Notes under the pieces: model-generated
Seen by the model: the letters and a program-made list of their open reading frames with translations, nothing else
The model's database searches: none
Told to the model about the DNA's origin: nothing
Shown: in pieces, positions 16,366-24,889 of the stretch
Layout: the number at the start of each line of letters is the position of its first letter
How positions within the stretch are numbered: position 1 is the stretch's first letter
Position numbers and translations under genes: made by a program
Source: an uncultured Acetatifactor sp.
Lineage (GTDB): Bacteria > Bacillota > Clostridia > Lachnospirales > Lachnospiraceae
DNA length: 64,000 nt
NCBI GenBank assembly: GCA_910585805.1
Contig: CAJUFB010000012.1
Location: 20,856 to 84,855, forward strand
Direction: 5' to 3'

Positions 16366-18536
16366 ACCGTCTCGTCCACACGGCACTCGTAACCGGCACT
16401 CCTGAAACGCTCCATAATACCGCCTGCATTCTCCCGGTTTGTATTGGAAAGCAGGACATAGAGCCTGCCCCCATTCAAAATCCCCATATAGTCGCTCTGC
16501 CGTATGGAACTGCCCAACGTACCGGCTACTTTCTCGTAATTCTCCCCCTCTGCCAGGATTTCCAACAGCACATATTCCGTCAGGCCTTTCTCTCTGGCAT
16601 CGAAAAAAGCCTTTGCCAGAAGCGTAAAGGCGCTTTCCTCCAGTACATTCGTCCCCTCCACATAACGGCGGTTGCGAAGGGCCTCGAGATAACGGTTTGC
16701 CCGCACCACCGCATTCTGGATCAGAAAGCCTACAATGGTAAGCCGGTTTGCCTCCCCCAGCGTCATGCGCTCCCAGGGGATGCCCCAGAGCATCAAAATC
16801 AGCTGCATCTTATCCTCGGAATACACGGCGCTGGCCATCATGGGCATCTTCTCTTCCATATTCCGGTTGATATAGACCCGGCGCTCCGCAATCTCTCCGT
16901 ACATTTCCTCCATGGACGTATACTTGATGGAATTCCCCATTTTCCGGGCATTCGGAGATGTGGAAGAAAACAGCCTGGCATAATCCCCGTTGGCTACGGT
17001 ATAAATAGCCACATCCTCACAGTCCATGAGCTTCGAGAGTACCTGCGCCGCATAAAACAGCACCTCCTCCGGCCCGTACTGCTCCAGTGTGGAGGAGACA
17101 TCATAAATCTTTCCCAGACTGTCCTTATGGTTCACGATCTGGGATTCGAAATTATGTTTCATTCTGACATTACTGTCATTAATCTCCTCGATATCCTTCA
17201 GCTGTCCGTTCAGATAGCTTACCCTTGACTTGTTTTCGCCGGTGATAAAGTGAAGCTGGTCTTTCAGATAGCCCACCACCAGTCCCACGATGAATAATTG
17301 AGCCATCCACACATATGTATTGTAGTCCACCAGCACGTCGAAACCGTTCCTGACTCCCATTTGTCCGATCAGGTACCCCACCACCGCCAGAAATCCGGAA
17401 AATATCGCCTGCCGCTGCCCATATACTACTGCAAACAGGAGCACATACAGCAGGTAGAAATCCAACTTTGCAACAAACTGACTCTCCGCCGCCCGACTGT
17501 TCAGCAGATAAAAGATCACAAATCCGATCAGATTCTCGATATACGGAAAAAGCGCCTTCAGGATTCTCCGGAAATTATTCATGGCTTTTACCGCCAGCCC
17601 GCCTCCTGAATCCTCCTCTGTCAGGAAGGAATTGCTGTGATGTTTCATGAACCGGACTACCTGCTTCACGCCTGTGTCATAATGGCTGAATATTTCCCGC
17701 CCATATTCCTCCTTAAACCTGCCTCCGTCCAAAACCAGACGGCTGCTCATTCCCACCGTATTGTCCACGATCTCAATACCGGAATCCATCTCCTCCTGTA
17801 TCATCTCCGCCAGCTTCCGCTCATTGATCTCCTCTGACGAAGTGATGTGATAGCAGGCATTTTTCGGGGATTCCGAGCTGATCACCTTATAAAGCTGCTC
17901 CACAGCGTCATTCAGATAAATCATGGAAAAGGAATGCCTGCTGTTTGCCGAAATCTTTCCCGTCCGCAAAGCCTCCAGGCACATCCGGAAACAGGGATCC
18001 TCCTCCCTTTTCCCCTTTTCCGGCACCCAGTACAGATGATCAAAACGCAGGATTACCGTTTCCGTCCCCTGTGTTTTCCTGTAATTGGCGCAGATCTCCT
18101 CCCCCTGCACCATCGCCATCGCCCGGAATCCCTTTGGCGACTGCTGCTCTTCCTCCGGAATGTCATCAATGTGGGAAGCTCCGTACACCTCCTGGGAGGA
18201 GAGATAAAAGAAGCGCCCTGTCTTCATCATGCTGAAGGCAGACAGGATATTCATCAGTCCTGCCGTATAGCCCACTGCCTCCTGTCTCGGCGACTCCCAG
18301 CTGAAATTCGTGTCATAAGCGCCTGTAAACACCATCACATCAGGCTTTATGCTGTCTATGATATCCTTGATGCTTCCGCTTTCATATGAGAAATTGTATT
18401 TCTCAAATACACGCCTGTAGGAAAAACGATTCTCCTTCTTCCCCGTCAGCAGGTAAACCCTGTGGCCGTTCTTATTCAATTTATCAATGATCGCATTCAT
18501 CAGCACACTGCCGCCGCCTGCCAGTAATACAACCAT
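16359..18536 (-). CDS. pelD: PelD-type c-di-GMP receptor fused to an N-terminal SDR epimerase-like domain
   Basis: Residues 1 to about 310 form an extended short-chain dehydrogenase/epimerase-like domain: a degenerate dinucleotide loop (VVLLAGGGSVLMN), FFYLSSQEVYG, and VILRFDHLYW. The usual YxxxK catalytic pair is not present at the equivalent place (GFRAMAMVQGEEIC). About four membrane helices follow (residues 335-430), then a coiled coil, a GAF domain (about 470-600) and a degenerate GGDEF domain. The GGDEF signature reads NGGRL, but the I-site RQSD (RxxD) just before it is kept, as in PelD, a c-di-GMP receptor that switches on Pel synthesis. First gene of the Pel operon with a promoter about 200 nt upstream. 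Confidence 0.82.
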   Translation of the reverse strand: MVVLLAGGGSVLMNAIIDKLNKNGHRVYLLTGKKENRFSYRRVFEKYNFSYESGSIKDIIDSIKPDVMVFTGAYDTNFSWESPRQEAVGYTAGLMNILSAFSMMKTGRFFYLSSQEVYGASHIDDIPEEEQQSPKGFRAMAMVQGEEICANYRKTQGTETVILRFDHLYWVPEKGKREEDPCFRMCLEALRTGKISANSRHSFSMIYLNDAVEQLYKVISSESPKNACYHITSSEEINERKLAEMIQEEMDSGIEIVDNTVGMSSRLVLDGGRFKEEYGREIFSHYDTGVKQVVRFMKHHSNSFLTEEDSGGGLAVKAMNNFRRILKALFPYIENLIGFVIFYLLNSRAAESQFVAKLDFYLLYVLLFAVVYGQRQAIFSGFLAVVGYLIGQMGVRNGFDVLVDYNTYVWMAQLFIVGLVVGYLKDQLHFITGENKSRVSYLNGQLKDIEEINDSNVRMKHNFESQIVNHKDSLGKIYDVSSTLEQYGPEEVLFYAAQVLSKLMDCEDVAIYTVANGDYARLFSSTSPNARKMGNSIKYTSMEEMYGEIAERRVYINRNMEEKMPMMASAVYSEDKMQLILMLWGIPWERMTLGEANRLTIVGFLIQNAVVRANRYLEALRNRRYVEGTNVLEESAFTLLAKAFFDAREKGLTEYVLLEILAEGENYEKVAGTLGSSIRQSDYMGILNGGRLYVLLSNTNRENAGGIMERFRSAGYECRVDETVM

Positions 18537-18738
18537 TTCTCCCGCCCATCCTTCCGTACCGATATAATTTCAACTATGGGAAGCTGCTACCGCTTCCTGA
18601 GGTATCCGCAGCAGCCCAGGTTCTGCAACCAGCCGCCCCATTCTATTATGACGGCATTTTGCTGTCAAAAAACACAACCCCGCCACGGCAGATACCGTCC
18701 TGTGTCAACCCGATGCTGCGAAGACAGATCCACTTATT

Positions 18739-18766
18739 ATTATAGTGCACCCGTCAAAAAAGTCAA
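18739..18766 (-). promoter_or_regulatory. Predicted promoter of the Pel operon
   Basis: On the minus strand TTGACT (-35) and TATAAT (-10) are separated by 16 bp. Transcription would start near 18732, leaving an untranslated leader of about 195 nt before pelD with several possible hairpins (for example ACGGTATCTGCCGT). No recognised c-di-GMP riboswitch core was seen in it. Confidence 0.7.
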
Positions 18767-18824
18767 TACTTAAGCTTTTTGTGGACAAAATTACTGTTTT
18801 CTTTGACTTTTTTGAAAGAGCGCA

Positions 18825-18862
18825 TAAAAAAGCTGCTGCACACTGGCGCAACAGCTTTTTAT
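18825..18862 (-). terminator. Rho-independent terminator after asnS
   Basis: Inverted arms AAAAAGCTG and CAGCTTTTT enclose a short GC-containing loop; read on the minus strand it ends in a T run. It lies 45 nt beyond the asnS stop and separates that operon from the Pel promoter. Confidence 0.8.
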
Positions 18863-18904
18863 CATTATCTTTTAACATGGAAATGTTTTGGGTCAGGAGA
18901 AAAA

Positions 18905-20296
18905 TTACAGATCGCAGTTTTTCACGGTCCTGGGGAACGGCACCACATCCCGGATATTGCCCATTCCGGTAAGGTACATCACACACCGCTCAAAGCCCAG
19001 CCCGAAGCCGGCATGCCGCACGGAACCGAAACGGCGCAGATCCAGATAGAAGGCATAATCCTCCTTGTTCAGCCCCAGTTCCTCCATCCTCTGCTCCAGC
19101 AGTTCCAGCTTATCTTCGCGCTGGCTGCCGCCTATGATCTCCCCGATACCGGGCACCAGGCAGTCCATGGCCGCTACGGTTCTGCCGTCCTCGTTCAGCT
19201 TCATATAGAACGCCTTGATCTCCCTGGGATAATCCGTCACAAATACGGGGCGCTTAAATACTTCCTCCGTGAGATACCGCTCATGCTCCGTCTGCAGGTC
19301 GCAGCCCCAGGATACCTTGTAATCAAAGGCCTCATTATGCTTCTCCAGGATCTCGACAGCCTCCGTGTAAGTCACATGGGCAAAGTCGGAATTCGCCACA
19401 TGCTCCAGACGCTCCAGCAGTCCCTTATCCACAAACTGATTGAAGAATGCCATCTCTTCCGGCGCATTTTCCAACACGTAGCGAATGATATATTTCAGCA
19501 TGGCCTCCGCCAGAAGCATGTCATCCTTCAGGTCGGCAAATGCCATCTCCGGCTCAATCATCCAGAATTCCGCGGCATGGCGGGTGGTATTGGAATTCTC
19601 CGCCCGGAAAGTGGGACCGAAGGTATACACGTTTTTAAACGCAAAAGCATATGTTTCCACGTTCAGCTGTCCGCTGACGGTAAGGTTTGTGGGCTTTCCG
19701 AAGAAATCCTGGGTAAAATCCACCTTTCCGTCCGCAGTTTTGGGAATGTCGTTCAGATCCATGGTAGTCACCTGGAACATCTCCCCCGCCCCCTCACAGT
19801 CGCTTCCCGTGATCAGCGGCGTATGGACATACACAAACCCTCTCTCCATGAAAAAGCTGTGGATGGCATATGCTATGAGCGAACGCACCCGGAAAACCGC
19901 CTGAAAGGTATTGGTCCTGGGACGCAGATGGGAAATAGTCCGCAGATACTCAAAGGTATGGCGTTTCTTCTGCAGCGGATAGTCAGCCGTGGAAGGCCCC
20001 TCCACAATGATCTCTGACGCCTGCATCTCGAAGGGCTGCTTTGCCTCCGGCGTCTCCACGATAGTGCCCTTCACGATCAGAGCAGCCCCTACGTTCATTT
20101 TACATATTTCTTCAAAATTGGGAAGCCCGTTCCCGTATACCACCTGCAGGGCTTCGAAAAAAGTTCCGTCATTGATCATCAGGAAACCGAAATTTTTGGA
20201 ATCCCGATTGCTTCTGATCCATCCGCCGATCGTCACTTCAGCGCCTGCGTACTTTTCCTGCTCCCGATAAAGCTCCTTAATATCTGTCAAATGCAT
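18905..20296 (-). CDS. asnS: Asparaginyl-tRNA synthetase
   Basis: 463 residues, the normal bacterial length. The N-terminal OB-fold anticodon domain (VTIGGWIRSNRDSKNFGFLM) is followed by a class II catalytic core with motif 2 (FWMIEPEMAF, FRAENSNTTRHAAEF) and motif 3 (GFGLGFERCVMYLTG). It charges tRNA-Asn with asparagine. ATG 20296 is preceded by AGGGAAAT; an upstream in-frame extension is not conserved-looking. The gene follows the FKBP-like lipoprotein gene by about 100 nt. No T-box leader could be recognised upstream. Confidence 0.97.
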   Translation of the reverse strand: MHLTDIKELYREQEKYAGAEVTIGGWIRSNRDSKNFGFLMINDGTFFEALQVVYGNGLPNFEEICKMNVGAALIVKGTIVETPEAKQPFEMQASEIIVEGPSTADYPLQKKRHTFEYLRTISHLRPRTNTFQAVFRVRSLIAYAIHSFFMERGFVYVHTPLITGSDCEGAGEMFQVTTMDLNDIPKTADGKVDFTQDFFGKPTNLTVSGQLNVETYAFAFKNVYTFGPTFRAENSNTTRHAAEFWMIEPEMAFADLKDDMLLAEAMLKYIIRYVLENAPEEMAFFNQFVDKGLLERLEHVANSDFAHVTYTEAVEILEKHNEAFDYKVSWGCDLQTEHERYLTEEVFKRPVFVTDYPREIKAFYMKLNEDGRTVAAMDCLVPGIGEIIGGSQREDKLELLEQRMEELGLNKEDYAFYLDLRRFGSVRHAGFGLGFERCVMYLTGMGNIRDVVPFPRTVKNCDL

Positions 20297-20392
20297 ATTT
20301 CCCTCGTTTCCGCACGCCTGCTGCCGGCGCGCTGCTTTCTTTATTCCGAAAGATCCGTCAGGAATTGTCGGAATATAACCCATACGACTTCC

Positions 20393-21454
20393 TTACTCTG
20401 TTATCTCAGCCGTGTCCATCAGATAATCCAGGACTTTTTCCGTCATGAAATAATTGCGGTATTCCTCCTGGCTGCGGTCCCCCACCATCTCTTCCACTGT
20501 TTCAAAGCCTCCCTCAGAAGCGTATTCATTCAGCTTCTCCTGAAGCTCCTCATCGCTGACGGTGAGTCCTTCCCGGTTGGCGATGGCCTGGAGCAGAACC
20601 TCCTGCTTTGCCTGCATCTCCGAATACTGGTCCAAATATTCGTCGGTGCTCATATTATAATAGTACTTGACAAAAATCTCCACCGTGGCGTTGTAGCTGG
20701 CAGCCAGATTGCCGATACTGGCCAGACAGATGGCCCGGTATGAATCCAGAAACGTCTGGGGAAGCTCCTGGAACTCACTGTCCTCCATAAGCGCATTTAT
20801 CAGTGCATCCTGAACACTGTAGGTATAATTGGTCTCTGCCTCTTCCATCAGATAATCGTAGACATACTGCTTCAGCTCCTCCACGGTTCCCACATCCTCG
20901 ATTTCCATGGTTGCGACAACGGCGTCTTCCATCTCCTCCGCTCCCGGCAGGATACAATGTACCGTGACGGTAAACACAACTTCCTGTCCTGCCATCTCCG
21001 CATTATCATAACCATCCGGAAAGGTCAGATCCAGGTCCACAGTCTCTCCCGGCATGACGCCCACCAGCCCGTCCTCAAAGCCTTCAATGAATCTGTTTGA
21101 ACCGATGGTCAGATTCGCATTTTGCGCCGTTCCCCCCTCAAAGGCAACGCCGTCCTTTTTTCCCTCATAGTCTATGATGACGGTGTCCCCTGTCGCCACA
21201 GCGCGGTCCGTGATGCCTCCGTTGTCCGCAGTCACATTGCTCTGATAGACGGCCAGCAGCAGTTCATCCCACTGGTCCTGGTCCACCTCTGCCGGGGCCA
21301 CGGAGACACTGAGATTGGAATAATCCCCCAGCGTAACATATTTTTCCACTTTCATCTGCTTCAGATCTTCATTGGTCTCCTTGCTCTCACCGCAGGCTGT
21401 CAACATGCCCACCGTCAGAAGTACGGCTGCCAGGCCTGCCGCTTTCTTTCTCAT
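20393..21454 (-). CDS. FKBP-type peptidyl-prolyl isomerase lipoprotein, trigger-factor-like
   Basis: The signal peptide ends in a lipobox (LLTVGMLTAC, Cys 21), so the mature protein is a lipoprotein on the outer face of the membrane. Residues about 80-170 form an FKBP domain (GDTVIIDYEGKKDGVAFEGG, FIEGFEDGLVGVMPGE). The remaining helical region (VEELKQYVYDYLMEEAETNY onwards) resembles the C-terminal chaperone arms of trigger factor. It likely catalyses prolyl isomerisation in exported proteins. It precedes asnS on the same strand; a functional link is not evident. Confidence 0.88.
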   Translation of the reverse strand: MRKKAAGLAAVLLTVGMLTACGESKETNEDLKQMKVEKYVTLGDYSNLSVSVAPAEVDQDQWDELLLAVYQSNVTADNGGITDRAVATGDTVIIDYEGKKDGVAFEGGTAQNANLTIGSNRFIEGFEDGLVGVMPGETVDLDLTFPDGYDNAEMAGQEVVFTVTVHCILPGAEEMEDAVVATMEIEDVGTVEELKQYVYDYLMEEAETNYTYSVQDALINALMEDSEFQELPQTFLDSYRAICLASIGNLAASYNATVEIFVKYYYNMSTDEYLDQYSEMQAKQEVLLQAIANREGLTVSDEELQEKLNEYASEGGFETVEEMVGDRSQEEYRNYFMTEKVLDYLMDTAEITE

Positions 21455-21617
21455 AATGCTTCCTCCATTTTCTTTCCTGTCCGTTATTCTTTGGCTGCTT
21501 TCTTCTAATGATAACCATCACTTCTATATATACCACATTCGGACGCTTAATAAAAGCTTTTTCTTCATTTTTCCCAAAGAATACCCCATTCAAACATACG
21601 AATATCCATATTTCCTG

Positions 21618-21669
21618 TTGCTAATCCCCGTCCTGCTGTGCTAAAATAAAACAAAAATACCTAAGGAGG
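21618..21669 (+). promoter_or_regulatory. Predicted promoter and ribosome binding site for the 21680 gene
   Basis: TTGCTA (21618-21623) and TAAAAT (21642-21647) are spaced by 18 bp, and a strong AAGGAGG at 21663-21669 stands 10 nt before the ATG. Confidence 0.5.
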
Positions 21670-21679
21670 CTCATCATTT

Positions 21680-22159
21680 ATGAAGACCTGGATGATTGTG
21701 TTGATCGTTATAGCAGTGGTACTTATCGCACTTATCGTCACATTGTATTTTCTGGGGAAAAAAGCCCAGAAAAAACAGCAGCAGCAACAGGAAATGCTGG
21801 AAGCCAACAAACAGACCGTCTCCATGCTGATCATCGACAAAAAGAAAATGAAACTGAAAGACTCGGGACTGCCCCAGATGGTTCTTGACCAGACGCCTAA
21901 GCTCATGCGGGGTTCCAAGCTGCCCATCATCAAAGCCAAGGTTGGGCCTCAGATTATGTCCCTGATCTGCGATGACAAGATCTTCGACTCCGTACCGGTG
22001 AAGAAGGAAGTCAAAGCTGTAGTTAGCGGTATCTATGTCCTCAGCGTAAAGGGACTGCACGGCAAGCAGACAGACCTGACGCCTCCGAAGAAAAAGAGCC
22101 GTTTCAAACAGGCCCTGGAGAAGGCACAGGAAAAAGCCGGTGCGAAGCCGCTGAAATAG
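21680..22159 (+). CDS. Small single-helix membrane protein of unknown function
   Basis: 159 residues: one N-terminal hydrophobic helix (WMIVLIVIAVVLIALIVTLY), a Lys/Gln-rich stretch (KKAQKKQQQQQ), and a conserved-looking cytoplasmic domain (MVLDQTPKLMRGSKLPIIKA, KVGPQIMSLICDDKIF), ending in a Lys-rich tail. The topology suggests a membrane-tethered cytosolic domain. I do not recognise a named family. The gene has its own promoter, a strong ribosome binding site and its own terminator, so it is a monocistronic unit. Confidence 0.8.
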   Translation: MKTWMIVLIVIAVVLIALIVTLYFLGKKAQKKQQQQQEMLEANKQTVSMLIIDKKKMKLKDSGLPQMVLDQTPKLMRGSKLPIIKAKVGPQIMSLICDDKIFDSVPVKKEVKAVVSGIYVLSVKGLHGKQTDLTPPKKKSRFKQALEKAQEKAGAKPLK

Positions 22160-22170
22160 GCTCTGAATTC

Positions 22171-22220
22171 AAAAAGCTGCCGTATTCAGAAATCACTGTT
22201 CTGAGCCGGCAGCTTTATTC
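22171..22220 (+). terminator. Rho-independent terminator
   Basis: Arms AAAGCTGCCG and CGGCAGCTTT (22173-22182 and 22207-22216) with a T-rich end directly follow the stop of the 21680 gene. Confidence 0.85.
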
Positions 22221-22431
22221 TGTTCTCTGATTCCTTTCCCTGTGCCTGTTATACGCGCCGGTGTATTTCCCCTTTTCCATACCATATCGCGGGATGCTCA
22301 CCCATTACCGTTATCCCTGTCATTTTCAGATACTTTCATTGGTAAAAAATTCACAGGCACCCGGCTCTGCGCCGGGTATCATGTTTACCGCCTCATTGCC
22401 CGGCCGCCCGACGGCCCGTTCCCGGAGAGCC

Positions 22432-22923
22432 TCAATGCCGGCACAGCGGCACTTCCACCCCGCCGTCCTCCATCAGCTTCCTGACAGCCGCCAGGTAGCC
22501 TGTATCGTTGGCATAATAGCCGTACTCGTTTTCCACCTGCATCAGGATAACCGGACCGCCCTTCGTACACTGCATGGGCACCAGCTTCGGAAGCAGCACT
22601 TTATAATACTCCTCCACATGCCGCAGAAAAGGCCCATAATTCACGCGAAGCCTCATACCTTCCTCCCGAAGCAGCCAGGCCGGCAGACCGCCGAACTCCC
22701 ACTCCGCGCAGATGTAAGGCGAGGGCCGCAGGATCACATACAGCCCCAGTTCCTGTGCCAGGCCCACAAAGCGCTCAATATCCAGAATGCCGTCAAAGCG
22801 GAATTCTCCCTTCTCCGGCTCATGCATGTTCCATGGTATGTAGGTTTCCACCGTATTACAGCCCAGGTTCTTCAGTTTTTCCAGCCTGTCCCTCCAGTAT
22901 TCCGGAACAGCTTCATCCGTCAA
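22432..22923 (-). pseudogene. Beta-galactosidase (GH35) fragment
   Basis: This 163-codon stretch matches the N-terminal third of a family 35 beta-galactosidase: PEYWRDRLEKLKNLGCNTVE, YIPWNMHEPEKGEF, RPSPYICAEWEFGGLPAWLL and the acid/base segment QVENEYGYY. Family members have 580-780 residues with the nucleophile near residue 230-270; here the frame stops right after VEVPL, and the first ~25 residues before PEYW are also replaced by unrelated sequence. Both ends are lost, so it cannot be active. Two imperfect ~66-bp repeats (about 22945-23085) lie at its broken 5' side and may mark the rearrangement. Confidence 0.85.
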
Positions 22924-23381
22924 TCCTCCCTCACAACATACCTGAAACAGCCTGCTACCCCCATTACCCTTTTAATGCGGAAGAGATAACCTCCTGCCCC
23001 ACGGGATCCCAGAACAGCCCGCTACCCCTTCAACGCAGAAGAAATAATCCCCTGCCCCACAGAATCCTGGGACAGCCTGCCAAAACCTTCTCCGGCTTAT
23101 CCTGCAAGTCGAATGCTTTCCGGCCGTCATCATAACGAAGTGGCTCCAAAATGCAGGAACCGCTTTGCGAACCCTGTATTTTGGAACAAACCTCCTAAAT
23201 TCCTAAAGAAATGTTCCAACAGTAATTTGCATCTTGCCTGACAGCCGTATTTCGTATATACTGAAGACAGGAAACGATTAAATCATTTTTTGGGGTTGTC
23301 TCTCCTGCGAAGTTGCCGGCAGGAAGATCTTCAGGCACAATGCAGGAAGGGCATACCCAGGCGAAAGTGGAGGTGACACAG

Positions 23382-24320
23382 GTGGGTGACAATCTGGAAA
23401 AAACCGAGTTACAATGGCATCCGGGCTTTTACGGCGCAGCAGAGCTGGAGCTGATCTCCAACAAGAACTCGCTGGAATTTCAGCGGGAGTATAACCTGAG
23501 CAAAATGCCTCTCCAGATGGATCTGCTGATCATCAAAAAGCTTGCCGACGTAGAGATAGAAAATGAAATAGGGCGTATTTTCAAAAAGTACAATGTGGTG
23601 GAATACAAAAGTCCGGCAGACGGGCTCTCCATTGATGATTATTACAAGACACTTGGATATGCCTGCCTGTATAAGGGCCTGGGCGATACGGTAAACCAGA
23701 TACCGGCAGAAGAACTGACAGTTTCAGTTTTCCGCGATTCTTACCCCAGAGAACTGTTTGGCGCCCTGAAAAAGTCCGGCCGGACACTGGAGGAACGTTT
23801 TCCCGGAATATACTATGTCGGGAACGAACTTTTTGATACCCAAATCGTAGTAACCGGACGTTTAAGCCGGGCAGGTCACAGCAGTCTTCGGATTCTGTCC
23901 TGGAACGCAGACGTGGAAGATATCAGGACGTTCCTTATGAAATCAATACAGCTGACGGAACCGGCTGACAAGCACAATGTGGATGCCGTACTTCAGGTAA
24001 GTATCTTTGCAAATGAAAATGTGTATAATGAAATCAGGAGGGATTCCGGTATGTGTGATGCATTAAGAAAATTAATGAAAGATGAAATTGCGGATGCACT
24101 GGCAGAAGCCGAGGAAAAGGGTATGGAAAAAGGTATGGAAAAAGGCTTGGAAAAAGGTATGGAAAAAGGCTTGGAAAAAGGTGTGGCCAAGGGTATTGAC
24201 CATGCCATACTGTCTTCTGTCAGAAATTTAATGGATACCATGAAATGGACTGCAGAGCAGGCAATGGATGCCATAAAGATTCCATCAGATGAACGCAGTA
24301 AATACGTCTCAAAACTTTAA
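23382..24320 (+). CDS. PD-(D/E)XK nuclease-like protein (Rpn/PDDEXK transposase-type)
   Basis: The GTG at 23382 is favoured as start: GGAGG lies 8 nt upstream and the protein then begins in the family's usual way (MGDNLEKTELQWHPGFYGAA). The nuclease core shows LQMDLLIIKK, then a KYNVVEYKSP segment giving D...ExK. The C-terminus carries a short repeat of EKGMEKGLEKG elements encoded by near-identical 12-bp units, then a helical tail. This family is common and multi-copy in Lachnospiraceae and is related to recombination-promoting Rpn nucleases; the true role is unclear. Confidence 0.78.
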   Translation: MGDNLEKTELQWHPGFYGAAELELISNKNSLEFQREYNLSKMPLQMDLLIIKKLADVEIENEIGRIFKKYNVVEYKSPADGLSIDDYYKTLGYACLYKGLGDTVNQIPAEELTVSVFRDSYPRELFGALKKSGRTLEERFPGIYYVGNELFDTQIVVTGRLSRAGHSSLRILSWNADVEDIRTFLMKSIQLTEPADKHNVDAVLQVSIFANENVYNEIRRDSGMCDALRKLMKDEIADALAEAEEKGMEKGMEKGLEKGMEKGLEKGVAKGIDHAILSSVRNLMDTMKWTAEQAMDAIKIPSDERSKYVSKL

Positions 24321-24344
24321 AATAACAGGAAATCCAGGCAAACT

Positions 24345-24382
24345 TTCCGGGTGGTATCCTTCTCCATGGAAACCACCCGGAA
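24345..24382 (+). terminator. Hairpin after the PD-(D/E)XK gene
   Basis: TTCCGGGTGGT pairs with ACCACCCGGAA around a 16-nt loop, 25 nt after the stop. The following T run is weak (GCTTGGTTT), so it may be an imperfect terminator. Confidence 0.6.
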
Positions 24383-24551
24383 GCTTGGTTTCATCGGCTG
24401 GAATCGTATACTCGTGAGCGCATACATTTGCCGTTCTATCGCCCTGCATGCGGAAGCGCCGTTATACATTTAAGTTGACAAATATTTATGAGCGTGAGTA
24501 TAAATTCCCCGGTTGACACCAATGGCAGCCTGTGTTAAAATAAACCTATCT

Positions 24552-24889
24552 AAACAAGGGAGAGGTGAAAAAATGCGGAAATAATCGACTTTTGCTTGCA
24601 TGTAGTTGTAATGGTACTGTAAATATATGTACCGTTTTATCATGCTGCCAAAAGTGGATTATGTCCCCATAGCCTCTCTTTTTGTGTGCGGAAATCCGGC
24701 AGTATCCCCCTGTTTTACAGAAGTTATGGCTAAACCGAACCACTTTGGCGGCATTGCGTAACCAATAAACAATAAGCGCCTGCCCTGTAATTCTATTATG
24801 CCGGGCAGAAATGAGACATACAATAGAGGCGGTGCTTCTATTGTCAGCAATAAATGCGCTCATGAGTATAAAATTGAGGAATACTGCAC
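24552..24889 (+). promoter_or_regulatory. Structured leader of the ABC-F gene with a three-codon upstream ORF
   Basis: A ribosome binding site (AGAGG) and ATG at 24573 start a tiny ORF encoding Met-Arg-Lys then TAA. Downstream are possible hairpins GGTAC/GTACC followed by GTTTTAT (24613-24640), CTGCCC/GGGCAG (about 24781-24808) and CAATAGA/TCTATTG (24822-24846). Antibiotic-inducible ABC-F genes are often controlled by ribosome-stalling attenuation in such leaders; the same is inferred here. Confidence 0.55.

Noticed and set aside
16359..16700. Active diguanylate cyclase at the PelD C-terminus
   Set aside because: The GGDEF motif is replaced by NGGRL; only the RxxD binding site remains.
18540..18732. 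c-di-GMP riboswitch in the pelD leader
   Set aside because: Despite a fitting gene and leader length, I could not find the conserved core of either c-di-GMP riboswitch class.
20297..20392. T-box leader for asnS
   Set aside because: The gap is short and no T-box motif or terminator/antiterminator pair is visible.
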